From NCBI RefSeq assembly GCF_025602895.1, contig NW_026516247.1, positions 1-64,000 of the forward strand: a stretch of 64,000 nucleotides of DNA, written 5' to 3'. The stretch comes from Polychytrium aggregatum. Lineage: Eukaryota > Chytridiomycota > Chytridiomycetes > Polychytriales. Shown in pieces: positions 32,071 through 41,701 of the stretch (position 1 is its first letter; every line of letters begins with the position of its first letter). The position numbers and the translations under genes were made by a program. Below the pieces are notes generated by a model. It made no database searches, had not been told where the DNA came from, and worked only from the letters and a program-made list of their open reading frames with translations.

Positions 32071-33519
32071 TTACTGCCTCACATGCAAACTTGGGCGGTA
32101 GGCCTGGATGCTGTTCATGAGCTGCCGACGCGCATACGCTTGTGGATAGTGGCCATTTAGAATGAGCTCGCGCAGGTTGGGCATGTATGGAAGTCCATCG
32201 ATCGATTTCAAGCCACTCACTTCCAGGACAGTGAGCGCTTCCAGGGTCGACGGAAGCCCTCGGAAAGAGTGAGGCTCGGAAAGAAGGTTTAGGTGCTGAA
32301 GCGCCGGCATATGCGGGAAGCCCTGGAAGAGGTTTCCGCTGGTCCGACTGCCCTTATTGAAACAAAGCGACTTCAGCCTCGGCAAGACTGAGGGGAGGCC
32401 GTGCATGGACTTGAGCTCGTTGGGGAGAGAGAGGGTCTCCAGGTTCGGCATGTCGGGAAGGCCCTCCACGGATGTAAGCACACGACAGGTGTTCAAATCC
32501 AGAACCCGGAGGGACGGGATCGTCCTCGGTAGCCAGCTGAAGTTGTCGATGGATTGAGGCGGCAACAGCGATCGCAGCTTTGGCAGTTGATGGAGCAGGT
32601 CTCGCGCATCAAAAAAAGAGCACTGGCGCATATCCAGCTCCAGAAGCGATGCCATACGAGCGCCAGAGATCCCCGGCTCTCGGATTTCCGGCGAGAGCAC
32701 CAGCTTTTGGATATTTGGGAGATAGGGAAGGCCCTTCAAGGTTGTGAGCAAACAGATGTCGCCGAGGGTGAGGTCCTTGAGTGAGACGAGAGTCGCCGGC
32801 ATCCCTTCCAGACTGGTCACGGGTGCGCGGATTATCAGCTCTTTTAACTTTGGCAGCTCGGACATGCCCTTGAGAGACTCGAGCATCTTGCAGCCATCCA
32901 AATATAGTCGTCTGAGCGATGGGAGAGCAGCCGGGAGACCTCGGAGATCGGCAATGTTGGCTGATATCGTGAGTTCCTCAAGCGAGTTCATGGACGGCAT
33001 TCCCTTCAGTGACTTGATTTCTCCACTTATCAGATTGAGAATCTTGACCGATCCAAGTAGAGCTGATGCCCATTCAAGGGATTCGACGATGTTGGGTATG
33101 GCCACATGTGTGTGAGACATACCCGAAAGATCCAGGACCTGATTATCAGCAACGGGAAGCCTCGCGCCGGCCGGAACCTTAGCAGGGGACGGGCCTGCAA
33201 TTGCCTTCACTGGTAGTCGGCCTTGCTTTATGTGGTTTTCAGCGAGCACCAGCATCGGCATGAGTGGCTTGCTCTCATCGATATCGCCTTTCATATAGCT
33301 GTGCCATCTCTCGAATGAATGGTAAATATCGAGGGAGACGGGGGGTCCCGCGATTTGGATCATCTGGTCCACTGTAGCATGGAGGTATACCGAGCACGCT
33401 TGGGGGATCGGCGGTAGCTGAGAAAAGAGGCTCTCGGGCCCATCCAAGACGATGTGAAAACAAGTAACTGACTGGAAAGCTTCCGACAGCGCCTCGATAC
33501 CTCCAAGCGACAGCGACAT
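32071..33519 (-). CDS. Leucine-rich repeat protein, downstream half of a split LRR frame
   Basis: 482 codons of LRR from MSLSLGG, in the same frame as the upstream half and beginning directly after its TGA. It contains at least eleven repeats of about 23 residues of a SLKGLPYLPNLQKL type (LRGLPAALPSLRRLYL, SLKGMSELPKLKELII, SVEGLPDMPNLETLSL). The first 130 residues have no clear repeat and may be a linker between two LRR arrays. The final repeat (LRELILNGHYPQA) and a short basic tail end at 32071. Without a promoter gap it is unlikely to be an independent gene. It is either a read-through extension, the result of a nonsense mutation, or a separate short gene. LRR arrays bind protein ligands; the ligand is unknown. 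Confidence 0.7.
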   Translation of the reverse strand: MSLSLGGIEALSEAFQSVTCFHIVLDGPESLFSQLPPIPQACSVYLHATVDQMIQIAGPPVSLDIYHSFERWHSYMKGDIDESKPLMPMLVLAENHIKQGRLPVKAIAGPSPAKVPAGARLPVADNQVLDLSGMSHTHVAIPNIVESLEWASALLGSVKILNLISGEIKSLKGMPSMNSLEELTISANIADLRGLPAALPSLRRLYLDGCKMLESLKGMSELPKLKELIIRAPVTSLEGMPATLVSLKDLTLGDICLLTTLKGLPYLPNIQKLVLSPEIREPGISGARMASLLELDMRQCSFFDARDLLHQLPKLRSLLPPQSIDNFSWLPRTIPSLRVLDLNTCRVLTSVEGLPDMPNLETLSLPNELKSMHGLPSVLPRLKSLCFNKGSRTSGNLFQGFPHMPALQHLNLLSEPHSFRGLPSTLEALTVLEVSGLKSIDGLPYMPNLRELILNGHYPQAYARRQLMNSIQAYRPSLHVRQ

Positions 33520-35322
33520 TCATAGAGTCCTTAGTCTGGGGAAGACGGAGACAAGCCTATCCTCAGCGTCAACGTGACGTTTCCATTTCCGGGAATTCTT
33601 GAGCCAGGCAACCCAGTCAGAAATGCTCTTGAGGGAGATGTTGGACTCTGGAAGTCTCAATGAGCTCAAACTTGGCATCGGATGCAGCCCTTTCAGGGAC
33701 ACCAAGCGGTGACACCTCCACATATCGAGCGACTCGAGGGCGTCGAGCGACAGAGGAAGCCCCTCCAGGGTCTGGATGGGCGGCGGAAGCTTGAGGATAT
33801 TCAATTTTGGCATGTCGGGGAGGCCACGAAGAGAGTTGATCTGACAGCGGCCAATGTCCAGCACCCTCAGATTTCCAAAGTATTGGCCGAGATTGTCGAT
33901 ACTGCGAAGCTGTGGGGGAAGAAGCAGCTCTTCGACTTTTGGAACGTGTGGAAATCCCTCCATGTCGACGACTTGGTCACAGCGAGACAGGTCAAACTTG
34001 GTCAGATCCGGCAGGGTGTGGGGCATGCCTTTGAGGCTGACGATGCCGCTTGGCATCACGAGTTCCGTCAGTTGCGACGAACTCGGAAATCCTTCCAGGC
34101 TGGCAAGGTCGTTGCAATCCGATATCCAAAATCTGCTCAACCAGTCTCGACAAGACGGTACACCATCGAAACTGAGAATACCACTGGGCATAGAGAGGGA
34201 ACTCAATCGAGGCATTCTCGGAAACTGCCCTGTGCTGGTGATCTTCACTGTCGAGAGCGATTCATGAAACGTCAGCGTTTGGAGGTCATCGAGCGACTTT
34301 GGAAATCCCGAGACCGACGCAAATGAACAGTTGACAAAGTGGAGATCACTGCATTGCCTGTGCTTGAGGACAAAGGCTTCGTGCGGGAGAAGCTTGGATC
34401 TTTGCTCGGTGGTGAGGAATGGATGGGTTTCAAACCGAGCAATCCAGAGGACACAATCATCTTTGCCCGTTTCTCGAAAAGCTTCGCTCATATCGAAGGG
34501 AGAATCGTCGTCGTTGTCGTCGGTATATTCGATATCTTCTTCGCTTTCTTCACCACTGTAATATTCGTCGTAGCCGATATCATCAGGGAACTGGTCCGGC
34601 CCGATGTACTCGAGAATACGAGCGCTGTCAAACAGTTTAAATTGCACGGTCCGACCGAGTAATTTGATGTCGGCAATACCGCTGTCGTAGCTCTCCAAAC
34701 AAAAGGGGAACTCGAGGCACAGATATCGCCTCAACTTCTTGGCCAGGGCTTTGGATTCGGAGGCCGCCCACCAGAGAGGAAGCTCCTTTTGGTAAGCTTG
34801 AAAGCTGCGAGGGTATCCGTCTATGCGCATGAGGAAGTGGAAGATCCCTTCGAGGAGATCCTTCCGACAAACGGAAGCGTTCACGCCTCTGGTGAGCGTA
34901 GCGATGGTCTTGGCGATATTGAAATAGCCGTTTGCTCCAGAGTAGTTTTTGCCAGGCTTGAGAGATCGCATATGCGACTGAGTCAGATGCGCCCATCCGG
35001 CCTCAGAGATCAGCGACAGGATGTTTTCGTACTGGGGAGCGAGATCAGGGAATGTGACCAGGACTGCTGGATCAATACTGGCGATGAAAGCGCTGTTGCA
35101 GACCAGGATGGTGATGAGATCGTGGTGGTTGAGGCTACTTTCGATTCTACTGGAGCCGGGCGGGCGGGCGGGGACGGCAGGCTGGGACGCTGGTTGTGAG
35201 TCAGCGCCCGATCGACGGATCTTCTTGGCGGAAGGACGATTGGGCAGGGGATTCCTGTCCCCGCCGCCGGCTCGAGAGCTGCGGGGCGGTGGACGGTCAG
35301 ACAAAGATCGTTTGGGGGGCAT
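33520..35322 (-). CDS. Leucine-rich repeat protein, upstream half
   Basis: 600 codons from MPPKRSLSDRPP (ATG at 35322; the frame is open up to another ATG at 35562). A basic Pro/Ser-rich N-terminus, nuclear-signal-like (AKKIRR), is followed by a helical region of about 200 residues with a very acidic loop (YYSGEESEEDIEYTDDNDDD), and then eight or so LRRs (SLEGFPSSSQLTELVM, SLRGLPDMPKLNILKL, SLKGLHPMPSLSSLRL). The frame ends in a TGA (33520-33522) immediately followed, in frame, by ATG and more LRR coding. No F-box or kinase domain was recognised at the N-terminus. Confidence 0.75.
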   Translation of the reverse strand: MPPKRSLSDRPPPRSSRAGGGDRNPLPNRPSAKKIRRSGADSQPASQPAVPARPPGSSRIESSLNHHDLITILVCNSAFIASIDPAVLVTFPDLAPQYENILSLISEAGWAHLTQSHMRSLKPGKNYSGANGYFNIAKTIATLTRGVNASVCRKDLLEGIFHFLMRIDGYPRSFQAYQKELPLWWAASESKALAKKLRRYLCLEFPFCLESYDSGIADIKLLGRTVQFKLFDSARILEYIGPDQFPDDIGYDEYYSGEESEEDIEYTDDNDDDSPFDMSEAFRETGKDDCVLWIARFETHPFLTTEQRSKLLPHEAFVLKHRQCSDLHFVNCSFASVSGFPKSLDDLQTLTFHESLSTVKITSTGQFPRMPRLSSLSMPSGILSFDGVPSCRDWLSRFWISDCNDLASLEGFPSSSQLTELVMPSGIVSLKGMPHTLPDLTKFDLSRCDQVVDMEGFPHVPKVEELLLPPQLRSIDNLGQYFGNLRVLDIGRCQINSLRGLPDMPKLNILKLPPPIQTLEGLPLSLDALESLDMWRCHRLVSLKGLHPMPSLSSLRLPESNISLKSISDWVAWLKNSRKWKRHVDAEDRLVSVFPRLRTL

Positions 35323-35966
35323 TGCCGCAAGAGAATTGACCGAGGGAGGCCCGATTGCTGGATGGACGCGCTTGGACAGGAAGAAAAACCGAACGAGCCA
35401 GGGCCGGTGTGGCTTGGGCAGTGTCAGGGCTGGAGCTGTGGACACAAGGAGCGCTGGACTCGGAATCCGTTTTGCATCGCCGTTGCGAGGGAAGTGAGAG
35501 ATGGGTGAGAGTAGGCAATGTTGGTGGTCGTGGAGAGATACCAGGAACCGCCGGCAATGCATTCGCCATTGCAGTGATCACCGACACACCATGTGAATCA
35601 ATCGATGATCGTGGAACAACACAGGTTTGCATATTTGATAGAGTGTCAAATACAGCATCACTCGTGATGGGTTGGGTGTTTTCCCATTGGGAGTGGACTC
35701 GGGAGGAATCAGGGTCATTGGTCGAGTTCCTTGAATCTGTCGATAGCCAAACCGGAGCCACCACAACAGTGCCGGACGATCACTGTTGTTCAGTCAGATC
35801 GATCAATGCCATTGAATCCCAGTGTGTGGCAGCCCACAAAGCTCCGGATAAAGTGAAGCTTTTCAACACCAAGTGAGTTTCTCGGCCAAACGGTGTGCTC
35901 ACAGTGTCTGGAGGCCATGTTGGGCGGTGAAAGTGTATTCAGGACCAAAACAATGACACACCTTAC
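35323..35966. other. Region upstream of the LRR frame, about 640 bp
   Basis: Probably the LRR promoter and the 3' flank of the Cys-rich gene to its right. The plus-strand open frame across 35355-35876 has no recognisable domain. Confidence 0.45.
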
Positions 35967-38148
35967 TCATAACAGGATATCTCGTTTCGTTTCAGGCGAC
36001 CTGCATTTGTGTGTCGGTTGGAATCGGTCCACCACCTTCGACCACTCAATTTGCTCGATGTCTCTACTTTTCGACTGCATCTGGATATCGGAATTGATCC
36101 TGCGGCTGGTTGATAAGGGAGTGGTGCTGGTAGAGCTTTCTTGGCTCGGGCCCGGACTCAAGTCACGGAGTCTGTGTCGTTGAAGGCAAAAATCAAGTTG
36201 CGAATCAGTGAGCCGAGCCGGATGCTGATGTACAGGTAAGACAAGAACAGCGACTCGTTGCCCTTCGTCGTGAACGACTGTCACCTCTTGCTTTACATTG
36301 GCATTTTCCCCTTGTGATGCCTCCAGGTTGACTGTCGTGTTCCTTCGAACTTGAATACTCGAAGGTATTTGCATTGGAGGGTTCGCAGAACTGCCACCGG
36401 GTCTGGACACTTTGGCACATCCCTGGCGATGTGTCGTATCAAGATCCTGTCCACCAACGTAGCGGGCATGGCCGCAATGAACACAGTGGCAGTCGCACTG
36501 GAACTCATGCTTGTCCACAAAGGTGGCACATGCACAGCTGTGGAGTGATTTTTGTTGTTGTCCATACTTCTCCATAAGATGTGATTTCATCGAGCAGAGA
36601 CTTGGCAACTTCTCCATGCTTTCGCCAAAGCAAGTATTGAAGAGGTCGATGAAGGATTTTGCAACCTCCTTGCTGACGTTGAGGGTGGCAAACATTTTAA
36701 AGAGCTCAACTGCAAAGTGTGACAGTTCTGGTGATGTACCGAGTATCAGTGACGTGTCCCATCCGATGGAGACAGAAGATCTCAACCAGTTCCACGTACC
36801 CTTGGTTCGGCGGACCTTGGGGCGCTGACTCTGCTGGTCCGTCTAATGATCCGAGGGAGTCGACTCGGTTGCGGATTCTGGATCCGGTCCGTGAGTGATG
36901 AGCGTCATGGAGCCGACGTTGTGTGTATCAAGTCGCGCAGAGACGCTTCGAGCGATTCACTCCGACACCGGGATAGTATGGAGCTCACCTGATGCCAATG
37001 ACTCAAGTTCCTCGACCACATTTTGGTCGTCGTATAAAAATTGATGATGATCTTCGGCCAGCCTGGTGAGAACATCCAAGGCTAGAGATTGACTCGTTCG
37101 CTCGGCAATACGTCGCGTGAGTGTGTCATGGTAATATTCTTGAACTTCATCTTGAGCTGTATCTTGAGCTGTATCTTGAGCTGCATCTTGAATGTCTATA
37201 TCATTGAGGACATCGTTTGTACAGTCTATTTTGGTGCTTGCTGATGAAAGAGAGCCAAGGGCAGCATCAACTGGCCCAGCAGCGGATTGCGGCCTTGAGT
37301 CAGACTCGGCGATTGCTATACCGTTGGATGAATCCGATACCGACGCGTCCTGGATCGAGATAGACTCATGCTCCATGTTTGGTGCTCCCATTGCTGCATT
37401 CTCGGTTTGGATACCGATACGAGACGTCGAGGGGAGAGTGCCCGTCGGAGTGGATGTATCACTGCTGTGAGTATTCGAACAGTCGCTGAGTGGCTGAAGG
37501 TGAACCTCGGCTGAAGCAACAGCCCGTCGTGAGTCGCTTGGATGAACTTGAAGAGTTGAGGGCAGGAAACCGAGGTCGTGAGTCAGATGGGTATTATCAT
37601 ATAGAGCCCTTTGACCAACAGGACAGCTCGCCGGATCCACTGAGAGGCCGAGTGACAGCCCGAGCCCTCGGGTTTGATGCCGCCAAATCATAATGAGCAC
37701 AACTAGACAAGCACTGACCTGTCGTTGAGGTCGGCTCTGCCCCTCCGTTGTTCAGTCTCATGTACTTGTTGGCTCGGCTGAAAAGGTTCTCGAGCACGAG
37801 TTGCCGACTCGCCACAGGCTGATCCGGAGCACTCACTGGCGACGAGTTGACTCCACAAGATGCTCTTGGGGTCTCTGAGAAGGCAGCAGTGCGTCTCTGC
37901 TCCGCCCTTACTATGGGAGTGATCTGCTTCTCCTTCGGGATTCGTCTTCGCGCATGATATCGGTCTAATTTCTGGTGCTCGTTCCAGGTGAGCTCGGAGA
38001 CAAGAACACCTTGACGGGATCGCTTCAGGCAGTATGCGGGGCACATGCATATCTTGGCGACGAACCCATCCTCGTTTAGACGATGGGCGATATCGGGCGA
38101 TATGAATACGCCGTTGATATATGGAGTGGACAGCCTCTGGTGCGCCAT
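35967..38148 (-). CDS. Cys-rich protein resembling the N-terminus of large fungal DNA transposases (Tnp2/KDZ type); no catalytic part seen
   Basis: Multi-exon minus-strand gene. The first exon (from ATG 38148; an earlier ATG is at 38247) has CMCPAYC, then an SELTWNEHQKLDRYH stretch. That combination of a Cys cluster and T...H...R is common at the start of CACTA/Tnp2 and KDZ transposases. A Ser/Asp-rich middle exon (37690-36994, donor GCATCAG/GTGAGC) contains a QDTAQDTAQDE repeat. The third exon has WDTSLILGT, a helical stretch ending FGESMEKLP, then a C/H cluster (HSCACATF, CDCHCVHCGH). The following sequence lacks the DDE catalytic region. It may be a truncated transposase or a domesticated fragment. 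The acceptor of exon 3 is not fixed. Confidence 0.4.
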
Positions 38149-38527
38149 ACTGATATTGGGAAGGGCGAGAGTGCGATGTGGGCTTGGGATGTGAGAAGAG
38201 AGGCCGAAGGGGCAACGGGCTTGGTGGTGGGAACAGCGATGGGCCATGTCCGAACTCCGCTCTGCCACATTTCCATCGGCCGATCATGGTCGTGTGTGTG
38301 TGTAAAGTGTGTGTGACGGCGAGAGGCCTCTCGCCGACCGAGGTGACCCGAGAGCGCGTTCTTCGTTCTCGCCCATTCTGTGAGACGAATAGCTTTCACA
38401 GCGACCGCGACCGTCACTCAGGCGGAATCAGGTGCTCCGCCACCCGCACCAGTTCGTCTCCATCATCGTGGCCAGCCTCTCTGCCCGCTTGCTCGGCCAT
38501 CGCCAGTCCAACGATACCCATCCAGCC
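38149..38527. promoter_or_regulatory. Shared divergent promoter region, 380 bp
   Basis: Separates the head-to-head Cys-rich gene (-) and the TIR-NB-ARC-TPR gene (+). It contains a GTGT run (38292-38317). No TATA box was identified with confidence. Confidence 0.4.
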
Positions 38528-41500
38528 ATGTTGACCGCCACCGGCAGCCGGCTCTACGCCTGCAACAACCACGGCCCCGACCACGACCTGTTCCTCTCGT
38601 ACCGGGTCGCCACCGATGCAGACACCGCCAGGGAACTCAAGCAGATGCTCTCCTTGGCTGCCCTCCGTCGATACGGCAAACCGCTTGCTGTCTTCCACGA
38701 TGTCGACTGCCTCGTCGACGCCCGCGACTGGCGAGACGGCTTTCTTGGTGCCCTCCCCAAGAGCAAGGCCGTTATCCTCCTCCTCAGCCAGGCTTCGATG
38801 GACCTGATGAAGGACAAGGTCCTCTCGAGCCAGGAGGACAATGTCGTCCTCGAAATCAAGACCGCCCTCGACCTCAAGGATGCCAATCCCGCTCTGCCTG
38901 TCCTTCCCCTCGGAATCGCCACCAAGGAGACCAAGGACGGCGTCGATGTCTTCACTCCCTTCCTACCGCACAAGGTGTCTCTCCCCGACGACCCGGCCTT
39001 TGCCTCGGTCAAGGAAACCCTCGGCAGAATGAACCAGATCCAGATGTTTGGCATTCGTCCCGACCAGATGCACCAGCGAGTCTACCGCATCCTCAACCTG
39101 CTCCACCCCGTGCAAGTCGATTCCGCCACCAAAATCGCACTCTACGACTCGCTCTTCTGCGACTCCAAGTTCCGAGTCGATCCCGCCCACCTCGACACCT
39201 TGCTCAAGCAGCTCACCCTGACTGGCCGCGCCGTCATCTCGGGCATGGGCGGCATGGGCAAGTCCGTCCTGGCCCTCCAGATTCTCCACTTCATGATGGG
39301 CACCCTCGACGTCAGCAACAAGGACGACCTCAAAACCGTCAAAGACGAGACCATCGGCATCAAGCCGCAGTACAACCAAGTCTTCTGGATCAACTGCTCG
39401 ACCGAGTCGACTGCCCTCGATGGGCTGTGCGAACTGTTTGATGGTGTCGAGCCAGAGAAGGTCAAGAAGCATGCCGCCAAGTTCCTCGCCAAGACACGCG
39501 GCTATCTCCTGGTGCTCGACAATGTCGATGACATCGGCGTGGTCGACTCTGTGTTTGAGCACTCCAAGTCGGTCGGGTTCAGCGGCGATGTGGTGGTGAC
39601 GACCCGACTGGCCTCGCTGCCTCCCGGTGCATTCGCCAGTGCTGTCAAAGCCAAGAACCCTGGATATAGACATGACCCACTCCGCCTGGGTAACTGGGAC
39701 GATACAACCACCCTGAACTACATTCTGTCAACGTCATCTGTCTTTGCCGAGAGGATTGTTACCGAAGAGGCTCGAGAGGCTCTCAAGCGAATCATGACCA
39801 AGATCGACGGATATCCGCTCGTTATTCAGACATTCATGACCTTCTACGAGAACAACGAGGTGCCGCTGTCCGAGATCGAGCGGCTGTTCTCCAAGGTCCT
39901 CGAGGAGCAGGATGGCGAGGACGAGACTCGGTCGTCGCTCAAGGTGATTGTGGATCTGTCGCTGGACTCGATTATGAAGCGAGGGAATGAAGGCATCGAG
40001 GCGGCCAGGCTGTTCGGTGCCCTCAGTCTGGTGGCGCCGACCAACATCCAGTTCGAGCTGATCAAGGAGATCGTGCAGAAGATGGAGCTCAAGACCGATG
40101 GTGAGTTGTGCTGCGTGGAGATGCACACAGGATGCGACCGAGCACCGCGGCTGCGTGTTGCTGACATTGTCTCATCACAGTGACTGATCTGATCAAGATG
40201 GTGATCCAAAGCGGCCTTCTCCGAAGCGGAGCCGAAGGGCTGTACTCGACCCACTCGCTGACTCAATTCGTTGCCAGAGAGTATATCCAAAAGCGTGAGG
40301 AGCTCAACGCAGAGGAGGCCCGGCGTCTGATTGGCAACGTGTTGATTTCGATGACGGACTCGCTTGACGCCAAAGCACTCAAGTTCTCGAGCCACCTTGA
40401 TACTTATTCTGCCATCGCGATTCCGGAAGAGTACTCGAGCAAACTGCATCCGCTGCTTGTTTTCCGAATCTCAATGTTGGCCCACGGTCAAGCACAATAT
40501 GGCAAAGCTATTCACGTGTTGCTCAGCAACCTCGACCGAATCAAGGCATTTTGTTGCACCGAAAGCCATCCGAACGTGGCCCAGGCTTATACATACCTTG
40601 GAAACGCGTATTTTAGCCAGGGCGATGTGAAAGCAGCCCAGCGGTACTACCAGCTGTCGCTTGACGTGTACTCCAAAATTCACCGGTCAGAAAATCACCG
40701 GTCGATTGTCGCAATCCTGGGAAACATGGGTATGATTTCGTACCAGCAAGGCCGAATGAACGACGCCCTTCAGTTTTATCAGCGATCGCTCGACATTGCA
40801 TCCAAGGTGTACAAGACCCGAGAGCACCCGATATTCATCCATATTCTGAGCGGCATGGGCTCGGTGGCCCTCTTTCAAGATCGCTTTGACGATGCCATGC
40901 AATACTATCAGGAGTCTCTTTCCATCGCCAATACCGTGTTCAAGTCCCGCAATCATCCTCAGTTCGCCCGTACGCTCAGTGAAATGGGGGACGTTGCCCG
41001 TGCTCAGGGCCGGTTGGGAGACGCTATCGAGCACTACCAAGAGTCGCTTGATATTGCAGTCAAAATCTACGACTCACGCAATCACCCCATTGTATCTCGG
41101 GCGCTGAATGGGCTGGGCACAGTCGCCAGGCTGCAGCTGAGATTCAACGATGCACTGGTGTACTTGCAAGAGTCACTCGACATACGATACCGAATCTATG
41201 GCACCCACGAGCACCCCGAGATATCCACTGGTCTGCTACAGCTGGGAAACGTGAATGTGGAACTGAAGAACGATGACGAGGCGCTAAGGTGCTACTGGCA
41301 GGCATATAAGGTGGCTACGAAGGTGTACGGCACCGACGATCACCACGACGTTGCTGTCGCCCTGGATAACATTGGCCGGCTGGAACAAAGGCGAGGAAAC
41401 CGGATCCAGGCTCGCGAGCTGTTTTCCAGGGCACGCGACATCTATCAGAAGGTCTATGGGTCTGCAGCTCATCCTGCAGTTGTGAAGCTCACGAAAAAAT

Positions 41501-41550
41501 TGGATGCTACTCTCTCCGACACCTCCATTGGCCAACCGGATACTCAATGA
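38528..41550 (+). CDS. TIR-NB-ARC-TPR protein (NLR/STAND type)
   Basis: Two exons (38528-40100 and 40181-41550, phase 1) encode about 980 residues. Residues 15-150 form a TIR-like fold: HDLFLSYR, VFHDVDCLVDARDW, a strand ending AVILLLS, and VVLEIKTAL, whose Glu (about 109) sits where the NADase Glu of TIR domains is expected. NB-ARC follows, with the P-loop GMGGMGKS (about 239), Walker B LLVLDNVDD (about 327), VVVTTR, a GYPLVIQTF motif like GLPL, and THSLTQFVARE (about 548) in the place of the MHD motif. The C-terminus holds seven or more 42-residue tetratricopeptide repeats of kinesin-light-chain type (YYQESLSIA, YQRSLDIA, HPQFARTLSEMGDVA). The design is a STAND switch: TPR sensing, ATP-driven oligomerisation, TIR signalling. 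The ATG at 38528 is the only in-frame start before the TIR. Confidence 0.88.
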
Positions 41551-41701
41551 AGTTTACTCTCTCGGCGCTTCGTCAGCACGAATCTTATTATACTGTACAT
41601 TTCGGAGCAAGCTCCGACTAGTTTGTCAGATCATGACAGTACCTGATCCTGCAACATTTGAGCTCAATAGAACACTGTTCCTGACTGCTGCTGACCACAA
41701 C

